Notes under the pieces: generated by a model
The model's database searches: none
Told to the model about the DNA's origin: nothing
Seen by the model: the letters and a program-made list of their open reading frames with translations, nothing else
Assembly: GCA_009746045.1 (NCBI GenBank)
Contig: RPFO01000065.1
Span: forward strand, 2,598,484 to 2,662,483
Direction of reading: 5' to 3'
Length of the DNA: 64,000 nt
Source of the DNA: Mesostigma viride
Lineage: Eukaryota; Streptophyta; Mesostigmatophyceae; Mesostigmatales; Mesostigmataceae
Position numbers and translations under genes: made by a program
Part shown: positions 16,001 through 28,438 of the stretch, one piece after another
How the letters are laid out: every line of letters starts with the position of its first letter
Position numbering within the stretch: the first letter of the stretch is position 1

Positions 16001-16406
16001 TGCAGCCAGCCGCTGAACGTAAAGCATGCCGTAGTCTAGTAGGTACTGACAGTCGCCATTTGTTTTTGTCGTAGCAAGGTTTCTTGGGCTCTGGCGAGGC
16101 GCTTGGCGATGGGTTTGCTGGCGGTGGGTTTGCGGGCCCACGGTTGACTGGGCAAGGCCGGACTCGCGATGGCGAGTGGGTTGGGCTGGGAGCCGGAAAG
16201 CTCCTTTTCCAACAAACCTCGTTTTGCTTTTGGAGTCGTCATATAGCTGCATGCTCGTCACGTGCGTAACTATAGTTTCGATACTGCGTGTCAGCCGTAA
16301 CCGATTATACTACCGAGTGCGTCTTTAAAAGGCGCATTGAATGCACTGAGTGGTCTGACCGATTTTGGGGCTCAGACGCAAAAGATCTGAACTCCGTCTG
16401 TCAGAC
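16001..16406 (-). mobile_element. Half-LINE family C(-), 5' portion
   Basis: Continuation of the interrupted family C element. The minus strand starts MTTPKAKRGLLEKELSG (ATG near 16,242), a basic N-terminus comparable with MSKRPSTQRSL of family A, and reads towards the family E insertion at 16,000. A 5' UTR of about 160 bp precedes it. Confidence 0.65.
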
Positions 16407-16695
16407 AGCCTTAGCCTTAGCTTAGCCCTTGTTGTACACTCCATGCTACGTCCTGGCTATGATCAGATTACTCAGCCCACGCTCCTAGTTGTTATGATAT
16501 GCTCACATATGGGTCTTATTGTGGCACCCACAGAACTTGCCGGATCGTCTAGTCGTGTCCGATTGCTGATGTGGCATGCCTCTGGCGTTAAGGAGAAAGG
16601 GGGTCTCTGGCCTTTCTTCCTGTTACGTGCACATACAGGGATGAAAAGCACTTCGATCGGTGCTCCGTGACTCCCCAACGGGAGCATGAGTTTAA
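16407..16695 (+). mobile_element. Half-LINE family C(+), 3' end
   Basis: This resumes the 3' UTR broken at 12,106 (AGCCTTAGC..., CATGCTACG, TGGGTCTTATTG) and ends with the hairpin CTCCCCAACGGGAG at 16,671-16,684 and a short TTAATTAA tail. The complete 3' UTR copy at 33,920-34,369 shows the same sequence uninterrupted, which confirms the split. Confidence 0.75.
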
Positions 16696-18039
16696 TTAAT
16701 CGAGGTCAACTCCTACCAACTACTACCGTCGGTACTCCCACGCGTCAGCGTGCCTATGCCACCTATTTCCCAGATGAACACAATTGAACACAGATTCCTG
16801 GAATGCCAACTCGCAGGGGTTTGGCACTTGAAACTCAGGGTCTATTATATGGGCAAAGTGGATGGCTATTACATCACCACCCACCCGGCGTCACATTATC
16901 TACGGTCGTTTTCGGCATCAGTGGGACACGGGACGAGAGCCTCACAGCCAATCAGATGGCATCATGGGTATGGCTTTGTACTATACGATGCTCCACACCA
17001 TTTAGCAAGTACGCTTGACGAGACCGTCTTCACACTACGCGCGGAGTACACCAGAGGTGGCGTGTCACGTCCGTGATCATTTACGTCCCTGTGCACTCGA
17101 GAAACGGCACGTTCACCGAATCATTTACGTCCGTTTCAGTTCCGTTGGTTTGCTTCCACGGTAGCCGTTTGGCTTGGATTTGTTCAAGTCCAGATGGGTA
17201 CCGGCCGGTGTGAAGCGCCGCCGCCGGATGCTAGTACCCAACTCTTTGACGCTTGTGGCTGAATATTTACTTTTGTAGTATGTTCAGTCTACCGTTGGTA
17301 GATATCGGACGGCACAGTCATGATATGTCATGATGACTGAGCGTCGCGCGTATAATCATTATGGCATTGCTGCCGACGGTGCAGACTCAGTGATTTGATT
17401 GATGCGCACACGCGTCGCTCATATCCTGAGCGCGCCAAAGCCTGAAATGTGTTATGACAAGCAGGCAGGATTGGCAGCACATACGATTTGCTGTATATTG
17501 CTGGGAAATGCGCACATAGTTTGGCGCGCACGTATAGCCAGGTTTGACAGCTAGTGCCTATGGCGCGGGATTTGCTTGCGTCAGCAGCACTTTGGGAAAT
17601 AGCTAAAGGGAACGAGCCTCGACCATGGAGGTCGTTGTTTGCTCGTTTCTTCCCCTCACAACTGGTTTGTTGAATCTTCATGGGGATGAAATAGTTCGAG
17701 CAGCCCGGAGCAGCCCCCGTGAGTGGTTGGATGCAGTCCATTGCCACAAGAACGGATTGACGGAAGTCGGAAATGACAATCCTGATGTGTGTAACATTGG
17801 GAACGATCAACATGCAGGCAAGGGGACAGCCCCGTATAATGCCCTATAGGCCTGTCATCGGTGGCTCAGGCGAGCCAGTAGCTCGAACAGCGGGATGGAA
17901 TTCCTGAGTACAGCTGCTCGTATAATTGCAACATTACAGCTCTACAGTCTTTGTAATTTGTCATTGATCTTATTGGAATGGAAAGGTCTTTTGCTTGCTT
18001 TGATGATAAAGCATTATCTCTATATGCGTCAGCCTACCA
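16696..18039. other. Intergenic DNA with no recognised gene
   Basis: No conserved protein, RNA gene or repeat recognised. The longer open frames (for example minus strand 17,328-17,813) show no similarity that I can name and no supporting splice structure. Confidence 0.45.
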
Positions 18040-18300
18040 GCTAGTATGCGTCAGCCTATATCCTATGGTATTGCACTGGTCGGTTGTATTGCACCCACAG
18101 TGTTGCGCCCCGGCATGCACCATGCTGTGGAGAGAGCGCCCTGTGGCCTGCCCACTCAGTGCGGCAGTGAGAAAAGCTAGGGCGCCCTCCCTCCTTTTCG
18201 CTGTGTATATAGGGTTGAAGGTTCCTTTACTCTGTATTGGCACCCACGTGACGCAGTCACGTGCTTATTAATTAGTTAATTAATTAACTATATCAATATG
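18040..18300 (+). repeat. SINE-like repeat F, copy 1
   Basis: Contains GGCAGTGAGAAAAGCTAGGG, GCCCTCCCTCCTTTT and GGTTCCTTTACT, then the perfect hairpin CACGTGACGCAGTCACGTG (18,245-18,263) and a TTAATTAA-rich tail. Related sequences occur at 19,659-19,990 (minus), 34,845-35,150 (plus) and 39,950-40,100 (plus). It has no coding capacity, and its TTAA-type tail resembles those of the LINE families. The left boundary is approximate. Confidence 0.6.
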
Positions 18301-18801
18301 AAATCGGCTGGCGGGATGGTCTGTCATGAAGGTGGCGGTGCCGTAATTAAGATCGACTGCACTGACCTATCATTTTTCACCTTTTTAATGTAGTGGATCA
18401 CACTCATAAGTGCTCTATTGCTGTGGATATGTCTTCCAAGTGATAGTCTAGGACACTAATGGCACGCAAACGCGACAGGCATGTGGTCCGTCGATTTATA
18501 TCCTCCTGCGGTCGGTACTGGCTCCTGGCGACGGAACAACACTAAGTATGGGACCCAGGCCCTAACGATGATGTCCCAAGTCCACTGGAAGTCTTTCATG
18601 CACTCATGGGGATGAATAAGGTCTTTACACTCATGCCGGACGACGATATATAAGTACAATGGCTACCATGGTCGCAGGGCACACTGCGGGCACCCCAATT
18701 TAGGCTCAACTAGGCTTTTGATTATTTGTGGCATACCTTGGTTAACTTAGCCCCGGAAATATACATCACCGAAATAAACAACACCGTCCATTTCCCCGGG
18801 A

Positions 18802-19646
18802 CGGGACGACGATGTGGACATCCGCCGGCGATGTGGACATCTGCATCGGCCTGGCCTGGGCCAGAGTTCGTTCGCTCAACCCCCACTGGCGCTCGAAGGA
18901 CCTGGGCGAGCCACGCAAGCGCGTGCTCCTAAAGGTCCTGGTCCTCACACTGCTCACCTATATGGCGCCGAGGCATGGACGCTCACGGACACGCTGGCCA
19001 CACGGCTGGACGGCACGGTTACCAGGATATGCTCCGACAGGTCCTGAACGTAGAGTTTTCCACTCATAGGCCTTTGGAGTCTTTGTATCAGGGTATGCCT
19101 CGCATTTCGGACGAGATTAGGCAGCGTAGGATAGCATTCGTAGGACATCTTGCTCGCACCAGTCAGGTAGACACCGACCTCGATCTGCATGGCCGGCCCC
19201 CAGCGGCTTGGCCAACCAGGGCGGCATATCCTGACCTGGCCTGGCCCCAAGGACATTCCTAGAAAGATGGGTAAACCTGCCATGACCTATACATACCGGC
19301 CAGCAGTTGCTGGCCGACCTAGTGGTCCTGCATATGGGCAGCCCAGTTTGAACACCGCATTTCCTCCCTCTCTCTTGCTTGGACTGCTATGCAGAACAAG
19401 AAGAGGTGGAAGACGATTGTCCAGGCTCGAACACGCCAGCCCCTGTGGGCAAGCCCCCCCCCCCCAGGAGGAAGGGGCGCTTTGCTGAGTAGATTATAGT
19501 TAGGATTTTCTATAGATTAGCTTAGAGCTAGCTTACTTCGGTTCCGCGGAGCCCTTAGCCCACCTCCATCCATCCATCCAGCAAGGGAATACGTGAGCAC
19601 TACATGATCTCCCAACGGAGTCATGTTATAATTTAATTTAATTTTA
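18802..19646 (+). mobile_element. RTE-like LINE (family B) 3' fragment with TSD
   Basis: A 5'-truncated copy encoding the region C-terminal to the RT (TYMAPRHGRSRT / YGAEAWTLTDTLATRLDGTV, then RISDEIRQRRIAFVGHLAR), a 3' UTR, the hairpin CTCCCAACGGAG (19,609-19,620) and an ATTTA-type tail. ATTTCCCCGGGA is repeated exactly at 18,790-18,801 and 19,647-19,658, which gives a 12-bp target-site duplication. The YGAE-x-WTLT and RRI-x-FVGHL blocks are typical of the RTE clade. Confidence 0.88.
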
Positions 19647-19658
19647 ATTTCCCCGGGA

Positions 19659-19990
19659 AAAAAAAAATTAAGAGCACGTAGACTGCGTCACGTGGGTACC
19701 AATGAAGTACCTTCAATTAACCCCTATACACATGACGAGGAGGGAGGGCAGGCCCCAGCTTCTCTCAGTGTGGACCTCAAGTGGGCAGGCCGGTGTGGCC
19801 ACATCGAGGACTCTCTCTGCATAATGGCGCAGGCCAAATGTAGGCAATACAACCGGAAGTAGCAAAAGCATAGCGGATGCAGTAAGGCTGCCCCATCGAT
19901 CGTCCAGAGGCCGCCAAAAATAGGCTTGGAACTCATTGCTCAAGAGTTGCCGGTGCCCCTCTAAGAGCTTGTTATAGGCATGTAAAAACC
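19659..19990 (-). repeat. SINE-like repeat F, copy 2
   Basis: Reverse-complement relative of the copy at 18.0-18.3 kb. It shares the sequence read on the minus strand as ACTGAGAGAAGCTGGGGC, CCCTCCCTCCTCGTCATG, a GGTA(C)TTCATTGGTACCCACG stretch and a degenerate form of the CACGTGACGCAGT hairpin. The 5' boundary is uncertain. Confidence 0.5.
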
Positions 19991-20643
19991 TGCCACAAAG
20001 CGAACAGACCCACACTGTGCATACCATTCATAACGTAATGTAACGCTTTGCGAGGTTGACAGCGTGGGGCCCCGTCAGTTTGCACTAACGCAATCATGCA
20101 GTGAATACTCGATAAGTCGCGACGTCTGCTCACGTGCAGATGCTCACGTGCAGGATGTCCTCCATGCCCCAGTGGAAGTCCTAGCTGTTTGTAGCAAGGA
20201 CTACCGCAGAGCAGCGGTGCCAGGCAGAGCCTGCTAGATCCCCTGGGGTGCTGCACATTCTATGTAGATGGAGGGCAGATCACACCAGCCGAGCCACACA
20301 GAATGTAGCCACTTGCTGCATGGTCTTAAAGATGCACCCTGCTGACATAAATACATGTCCAGGCTCATTCACTAGATCTGGCAAAGAAAAGTTAGGGACA
20401 TCTAGACGGTGCGCCTTTATCATCGTGGCGTTAGGGCCACCTTACGAGCACAGCCTTGCCAGCGCATGGCGGGGGTTTTAGGCGCCAGCTGCTGGATGCA
20501 GCGCTGTTAAAAATAGTGCTGTTGAGCTGCCATGCACAGGACATGAACATGTGGCATCATAATCGCCTGGCAGTGAAAATTTGCCAGGTGGCTGCATGCA
20601 TGAAGCGTCCAGCACACATGGTAACCACGGCACATCCATGCCG
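19991..20643. other. Short intergenic stretch, 3' side of the minus glycosyltransferase gene
   Basis: No exon, RNA gene or clear element recognised. This DNA should contain the 3' UTR of the minus-strand glycosyltransferase gene. Confidence 0.4.
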
Positions 20644-23600
20644 TTACCTGCCAGCAGTTAGAAGCTGGTGGGGTCGTATGCTCGCGTTGGGGCGGGCTAG
20701 GACCCCCCCCCCCGGCTTGCTCATGTGCCCCTGGGGTCCCGACATCATGCGCACAGGCAACATTCCCACCCGTTGCCGTACCAGTTTTGATGGCGGTGAC
20801 GGACGAGGCTGGCCAATCATGGTGATGTTCAACCCTTCCAAGAACCGGAACTTGAGTTCCTTGTCCAGGGTGGCTTCCAGGTACTTGGCAAGCAATGCGC
20901 GGATGGTTCGTCGCTGTGCCTCGGCAGCGCGCATGACGTCCTGCTGGCTGCGGCCGTCATCAACGTAAAACGTGAGAGTCACAAAGTAGTCGAGCCACGT
21001 CCCGTTCCTCTTCCAGTTGCCCACAAACGGGAACTGCACGCCACGGCGCGAGAAGAGCACGTCCACCTGGCAGCGGTCCGAGAAGCCTAACAGGGACGCC
21101 AGGTGCTTCTGCAAGGCGGAGGCATCCCAATGTGATGACGTGAGTTCCCGGAAATTTGTCCCCTGCACCACCAGGTGCGCCTCCACATCCACTGCCAGCG
21201 GCTTGGGGCAGAGCGCCCCCCCATGCTTCAGGATGGCGGAGCAGACACCTGAACACTCAGCGCGCGCACACATGCGCACACAACCACAAATGGTCCATGC
21301 GAGGCCCGAGCACGGCAGCCGGGGTGGCGGAGAAACACCCAGTGTACGCGCAGCGTGTCAGGGGCAGGTCAGGAGCAGCACATAAACCACCGTCAGGAGC
21401 AGCACATAAACCACCACCAGATGCGCAAAGCGTGCAGCAAGAGCCACGCTCGCCCGGTTGATGACCCAAACTATCCGCCGGCAAAACACCGCACGTGTCA
21501 GAGGAAGGACTTTGAGCGAAAATCTAAAGGACACTTTCATGATGACCGGAAGCTGGCGGCGAAGTCACCAGCCTGTGATCCGTGAGCTTGGCATTCCTCA
21601 CAAACATCCCCGGTGGCAGTAGCACAAAGCACCCAGGGGCTTGGCCACTGCCCACCCACCTACCCAGGGGCTTCCTTCCGCCCACGCTAGCAGTGGCACA
21701 ACGTGCACATGGTGGTTTATACCACGGTGCGCACAGGGACCCCAGTGGTGGCGAGGTGCAGGGCCATGTGCATGTGACGTACTGCCATGTGGCCCTCCAC
21801 GCAATGACCAAGAGACCACCCCTGTCGCGGTCGCTCATATGTCCATACAGCACTGTGAAGGGGGCGTGGGGGACGGAATGCCTCTGGAGGACATCATGAT
21901 ACCGTGAACGGAGTAGACTCTGTGTGGGTGCCCACAGGATGGGCCATGGCTCACTACAGGCGGATATAATACGTGGGCGCGTGTGCAGGCAAGCAGGTCT
22001 GCATGCAGGTAGGCGAGGCCGGGCAGGGAGGCGGGCAGGCGGGCTACAACAGATGAGACTTTGACAGGTGGGCCATGGGCATGTAGGCAGGTGGCAATGT
22101 GTAGGGTTGGACATTTTGGGTCGGGTTGAACTGGCCCCAGCGTTCGCTCCATGGTGGGGTGCTAGTGGTTATCACAGGAGCAGCCACCCAAGGTGCTTGG
22201 GTTCCCGCTCGTGGCGGCCTGGCAGCCCATGATTACTTGCTGTCTACGTGGGCGTGTAGGCAGATCGCGATGGACCCACAGACAACATGCGGTGACGCTG
22301 GCCTGCCCCAAAACCTTTGCAGATGTGCACTACAAGAGGCTCCCAACTTGGTAGCCCATCCTCCCCCGTGTGTTACCGCTGCCTCCTTCAGCACTCTCTG
22401 AACCAGTCTGCATTTCCCTGGACAACCGCAGCTGTTGATTACGTGTGACGTTTACTTAGTTATCCTTGCCTGCTAGTTGGCCTACAACACACTCCCTATT
22501 CCCTGTCTGCACCTATGTCCGTGCCTGTTTCCGCACCAGCTGCGTCCGTGCCCTGCCGGTCCCAGCTCTGGTGCCTCTCCCGGCACCCATCCATCATCCC
22601 CCGGCACCCATTTATCGGTCAAAATACGTCCTTGCGCGCCTGCGTCTGTGTGCCTCTCTGTGCCTCTCTTGCCTTGACCGCTTCCTTCATCTCAACCGTC
22701 TGCCCATTTGTCTGTCTGCCTGTGCACCCACCTGCCTCCGTGGTTGGCTAATGGCTATTCGCTGTTTGTCTTGCCCCCCCCTCTCTGACAGAACACACAG
22801 CCCCGCCCCTCATCCCCTCTCCACGAGCCACCCCCTGCCCCACAGGACCACCCATCGGCCCGGTCTATCCTCTCGCATGTGGCCCTAATGGGTCATACCA
22901 CACCGCCAAGCTGGCGAATCAGGAAGGGAAAAGATCACGCTGCATTTCCAGCAGTGAGGTGGCACTATCGCCTGGTGATGACCACTCAAGGGACACCAGA
23001 GATTATACGGACAGTCGGTGACGTACAAGTGCACACGACGGCTAGGCGCGGTGCCCCGGAAAGCAAAGCGGTGCCAGCCAGCTGGCCTCACGCACGAGAA
23101 AGTGTCGAATGCTTGGCATTTTCGCATGCAACAATCTCCCCCGCCCCTTCTACAGCACACAGCTTGTGCGTGGCAGGACGTGGTTGCGATGCGCGTTGCC
23201 ATTGCGAGATTTTGAACTACATATCGTGCCTCACAACAGGATGGAACTCGCCCCACCCGCTCACTCACATGCGTTCCCACAAACAGTAAGGTGGTGGGTG
23301 GATTTAGCAATGAGAAGTAGACCACATAAAATCACATGCTCGAACCAAACACAGAACGTTCATGTGTGTGCGTGGGGGGGGGAGGGAGCAGAGGCAGGAC
23401 TCACGAAATTCACGGTGGAAGACCAACTGCTTGTCCCTGGCCACGGGCGCACCAGTGCCAGCACGCGTCACGTTGCTCGCCGGAGAACGCCTCGGGTCTG
23501 TCTCCTCAAACAGGGTGCACACGCCGATGCCATGGGCCGCGTTGAAAGTGAAGCACCTGTCACCTGTCACCCTGTCCCGTGACAGCAGCATGGCCACCAC

Positions 23601-24959
23601 AGAGAAGCCGCTCCTGGACCCCACAGCGAGGCAGGTGGCCTGCGACAGCAGCAACAGCTCCGCCAGGGTATGCATGAACGCGGCGCGCTCGCTAGCATAA
23701 GGGCTGCCTTGCAAAGCGGTAGGGCTGCCCAGCGTGGCGTTGGGCACCCTTGCGTCCACGTGCACGGCCTTGCGCCCCGTGTAGGACACCGCGTCGTCGC
23801 GGTGCCCTCCTGCCACCAGGTGCGCATGCATGCGGTGAATGGCCTCCTCGTTGTCGGATGCGATGAAGATGGGGACGGAGGAGGGGTCCACGGAGCCTGC
23901 TCCTGCAGACACAAACGGCGGGCGTGATGCTACACCCGCCAGGTGGGCCGCACACAAGGCATAGTCCTTGGCGCCTTCATCCGCGGTGCAGAAAAGCGAG
24001 GACCGGAGGTTGTCCTTGAACTCCTGGCTGTTCCCTACCCTCATGTGGGCGGCCACCCAGGGACTCCCATCCCCTGGGATGTGCAGTTGCGTGCGCAGCC
24101 GTGCGATGTGACGCTGCAGTTCCTGCGAGGGGCGGAACAGGAAGTGCCACGCCCACGCGAACCGGGGCCCACTGGGCGCACTCCAAGGAGCCCCCGTCCG
24201 CCGCTCCATGTTCTTCTTTGCTGACTCAGCATCCAAGATGTCGTCCCAGGCGGGCGCATTCAGCAGCACATGAAACGCGGGGATGGATGCATTGGAGGCG
24301 TCCGCGACCAGCAGGTTCCCATCCAGACGCGTCGCCATCCTTCCGAGTGGCCTGGCCTTTCGGGCCAACAGATAGCGATGGGAAGTGCCGGGTTGAGGGG
24401 GAAGCAGGCCATCGATCACGGTATGCAGGCCCCTGCTCACAAAGGGGGCCACGCAGCCGCCCCACGACCCCCAGTCGATCGCGTGGGGAACCAGGAAGTC
24501 GGCCAGGGGGTAGCCGGGGTGCTGGATGAGGAAGACGCGCCGCGTCACCACGGCGAGGTAGAATGCACCTACAATGCCTTTGAAGCGGTCCCCTAGGCCT
24601 CCACAGTGGCCAGGGTCGCATGCATACACCAGGAACTTGACCTGCTGGGCAAGTGCATTGTCGCGCGCCGCTTTCTGCAGTTCGCGCCGGTGGAATTCGG
24701 CGTACTCTTTCAGCAATAGTGGGATCGTGCCAGCTGCCCGCGCTGGCTTAAATGCCAATGCACGCGTTATTGCCTCGTGGTTGCAAGGGTGCGATCTTGT
24801 CACCGGGACAGCTGCATATCCCGACACAGACTTGCCAGCAGTTGCTGTAGGGTTCCGCAGATCAGCAGTGTTCCAAAAGTGCATGAGCGCCCCCCCTATG
24901 ACGCGAATTGCCACAATGGCTGCCACACAGGCGTACATCGACTTCCGTCGATCTTTCAT
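20644..24959 (-). CDS. Fucosyltransferase-like type II membrane glycosyltransferase, paralogue 1
   Basis: Two exons: 24,959-23,405 (ATG; the open frame starts earlier only at GTG) and 21,248-20,644. Joining phase 1 to phase 1 gives about 719 residues. The N-terminus is MKDRRKSMYACVAAIVAIRV, a short cytosolic tail and signal anchor typical of Golgi enzymes. The catalytic domain contains GHCGGLGDRFKGIVGAFYLAVVTRRVFLI (about residues 117-145), an AHMRVG motif (about 304-309), IASDNEEA and GSRSGFSVVAMLL. This order matches GT-B fucosyltransferases of the alpha-1,2/alpha-1,6/protein-O type, where H-x-R binds GDP-fucose. Exon 2 adds ~200 residues (CSAILKHGGALCPKPLAVDV ... VDVLFSRRGV ... FRFLEGLNITMIG) that I do not recognise. 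The paralogue at 26,597 has the same intron position and phase. Donor specificity is inferred. Confidence 0.8.
21249..23404 (-). other. Intron of glycosyltransferase paralogue 1
   Basis: 2,156 bp, GTGAGT ... CAG. It contains a 23-bp unit with AGGAGCAGCACATAAACCACC repeated in tandem near 21,369-21,416 and C-rich low-complexity DNA near 22.5-22.9 kb. No gene is recognised inside. The paralogue's intron at the same position is only 890 bp. Confidence 0.75.
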
Positions 24960-26596
24960 CTGTTGCAGTAATGGTGCAGGCACCGTGTTTGGGGCCTAGC
25001 AGCCGCCGCATGCAGCTGGCACTTCCACTACCGATGATACCAAACGTTCGGAGCTGCAAACCAAGAACGTTGGCTAGACTTGATTGCACAACATAACGGT
25101 ATCACTGAAAGCATGCCGGGACCGATCCGTGGCAGCATCGCCAATGCTTACTGAAATTGCCATGCCATGCCCCCGTGTGCTAATGGGAAAAAGGTTTATT
25201 TCCCCCAGCAACGGTTACGAGTAGGACTTCCGGATCGCGCCGCTGTCTGGTTCCTAACCGCCTGCCAAAGCATGCGTGATCCATCAGGCAGCGGTTGAGG
25301 GGGTACTCCCGTTAGCTGCTGCACATATAGCGAACTGCGTTGAAAATGCCATGTCATTTTGTGCCGTTCAGTAAGCTGCCGGTAACCAGAAGATGTCTTC
25401 GACGATGGCGGTATGAACGAGTTGGCAAATTAAAGGCTGGTGATAATGAACCCGGCGCCCGGCCGCTGGGTGGTCACAGAACACGGATTTTCGTGCAAGG
25501 GTGATAAAGTACTAGTGTTGAAGGCCATAATTGACTCAACAATGCTAAGATCAAAGTACGGGAAGACTGGCAAGTGAAGACCTGCGTGTTCTGAATTAAG
25601 GGTTAAGAATTGTGAGTCTGGGTAATAATAATTGCGGTTATGATGTCCTGGATGAGTGAGAGGGCGATTCCTTGCTGAGAAACGCAGGCGTTGCGCACAA
25701 AATTATGGGAAAAGTAAGAATCGTTTCGGGTAAAATACTGTAGAATAATAATCAAATCGCGTACGCAACTGACGCAATACCGCAACTACGAATGATCCAT
25801 GCGGTAGCCTGTATATACCGCCGTGGGCAATGGCCCATGGCCCATTGGTAGGCGCCCAACCTCCCCCAACTGAAAACCGGAGCTGACTTGCGACTTCTGT
25901 ACGTTCTAAGCTAGCTAGAGCATTTGTAGCTACACGCCTGCTACACGTGTACTTCAGCGCGGAGCCCTCGCCGTGTGCACGTGAGTGCTGCCGCGTCACG
26001 TGGCATGCATGTATAAAAAAGTTTTACGGGTTCCTTTTTTGTTGTATACTACATACTGTTCATTATATCTTCAGTGAGGAGGATTTCTTCCCAACTGCGA
26101 TGGCGGGCATGCGAGTCGCCATCCCACCGTTTAGCACTTTATAGGTCCACATTCTAGGGCGTAAGTCCCCAGGTCACCATTTGTTTCTCCCTAAGAATCA
26201 AACTGCTTTCGTTTTTCCAGCTTACTTTCATATCTGAGGGGAACCAATGTTTTTGGGTTGCAATGAGAGGCAGGTTCAAGCCAGCGGGATTTTGGCCGCT
26301 AGCATGATCCGCGACCGGCAACTTGCCCAGGTGTGGCAGCGTTTGGGAATGTTGTCAGGTTTTGTTTTGTTTTTCAATAGGCAGCGAGTAAGCTCGGGAG
26401 CGTCATAACGATCAGGGTTCGAGATCCGCTCCCGTGAAGACAGCGGTGCCAGGGCGTATACACGGCCACGGGGCTGCAAAACACACGCTTCGCCCATGGG
26501 CATCCACGTGACATGCGTGCCTGCCTTCTGAGAGAAATCGGTGGTCGCGACGTTCCCACTCATATCCTGTGAGTGCGTGCGGGACTGCAGGTCCCC
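24960..26596. promoter_or_regulatory. Shared region between the divergent glycosyltransferase genes
   Basis: These 1.64 kb separate the two divergently transcribed paralogues, so both promoters must lie here. No gene, clear TATA box or repeat pair is recognised. A palindromic CGGGAGCG ... CGCTCCCG hairpin lies near 26,396-26,440 with a TTCGA-containing loop. The sequence does not look duplicated, so the inverted duplication either excluded the promoters or they have diverged. Confidence 0.45.
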
Positions 26597-28365
26597 ATGG
26601 CAGGAATAGCGAAGAAGAGACTTGCGCTATACTTTACGGTCATAGCTGTGATGCTTGTCCGATTAATCATGGGGCCCATGGGCAGTTGGGGAGGCTCCGC
26701 CCCAGCCGCTTCCCAAACATGGGGGTCACATCCTGCCACGCACCCGACTGGGCCGACATGCAGCGACGCGGATAAGCAACGGGCCCTCGACTTTCGGCCT
26801 GGGCAGGTACACGCTGCTATGCCTGATTATTTAAAAGAGTATGCCGAATTTCACCGGCGCGAACTGCAGAAAGCGGCGCGCAGCAATGCACTTGCCCAGC
26901 AGGTCAAGTTCCTGGTGTATGTATGCGACCCTGGCCACTGTGGAGGCCTAGGGGACCGCTTCAAAGGCATTGTAGGTGCATTCTACCTCGCCGTGGTGAC
27001 GCGGCGCGTCTTCCTCATCCAGCACCCCGGCTACCCCCTAGCCGACTTCCTGGTTCCCCACGCGATCGACTGGGGGTCGTGGGGCGGCTGCGTGGCCCCC
27101 TTTGTGAGCAGGGACCTGCCTACCGTGCTTGACGCACTTGTGCCCCCCAAAGTGCGATCGCCCAGGTACGAAATGCCCAGGTATTCCGAGGTACTCCCTG
27201 GTCAGTTCAACAGTGACCTGCTGGTCGCGGACGCCTCCAATGCATCTGTTCCCGCTTTTCATGCGCTGCTGAACACGGCCATCTGGGACGACATCTTGGA
27301 TGCTGAGTCAGCAAAGAAGAACATGGAGCGGCGGACGGGGGCTCCTTGGAGTGCGCCCAGTGGGCCCCGGTTCGCGTGGGCGTGGCACTTCCTGTTCCGC
27401 CCCTCGCAGGAGCTGCGGCACCACATGGCAAGGCTACGCACGCAACTGCATATCCCAGGGGATGGGAGTCCCTGGGTGGCCACCCACATGAGGGTAGGGA
27501 ACAGCCAGGAGTTCAAGGACAACCGCCGCTCCCCGCTTTTCTGCACCGTGGATGAAGGCGGCAAGGACTATGCCTTGTGTGCGGCCCACCTGGCGGGTGT
27601 AGCATCACGCCCGCCGTTTGTGTCTGCGGGAGCAGGCTCCGTGAACCCCTCCTCTGTCCCCATCTTCATCGCATCCGACAACGAGGAGGCCATTCACCGC
27701 ATGCACGCGCACCTGGTGGCAGGAGGGCACCGCGACGACGCGGTGTCCTACACGGGGCGCAAGGCCATGCACGTGGACGCAGGGGTGCCCAACGCCACGC
27801 TGGGCAGCCCTACCGCTTTGCAAGGCAGCCCTTATGCTAGCGAGCGCGCCGTGTTCATGCACACCCTGGCGGAGCTGTTGCTGCTGTCGCAGGCCACCTG
27901 CCTCGTGACCGGTGCGCTCAGCGGGTTTTCCGTGGTGGCCATGCTGCTGTCGCAGGACCTAGTGACAGGAGCCAGATGCTATAGTTTTGATGCAGGCGCC
28001 ACCAACTCGATATGCACGGTCATGCCGGACACCGACCCTCGCCAGCTGGCCGCGGTGCCCAAGGGGACGCCGATGGTCAACTATGGTGGCCTAAACGCTG
28101 TTCGGCACACTTTCATGCGTAAGTAGCCACGGGGATGCCCTCCCCCCCTACACTGTCTGCCATCCCCTTTGTAGAAATGCCACCTGTCCTCTACTTCCTA
28201 TGGCTTGTGCCCCGCATACCGTGGGGCATGAACTTGGGGGCCTGGCCATCAACACGTCTGCCAGTACAAATTTGTCGCAGCGGGCAACATCAAGGGTTTT
28301 CATGTGGTCGTCATGCTAATTGTGTTGCATTATGCGCTGTCATAACCGGGGGGCTGTTGGCCCAG

Positions 28366-28438
<73 letters not shown>

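Noticed and set aside
17328-17813. 161-residue minus-strand reading frame
   Set aside because: No recognisable domain, no splice support, and composition like the surrounding intergenic DNA.
26396-26440. tRNA-like hairpin with a GGTTCGA-type loop
   Set aside because: It has an 8-bp stem but no room for D and anticodon arms. No cloverleaf can be drawn.
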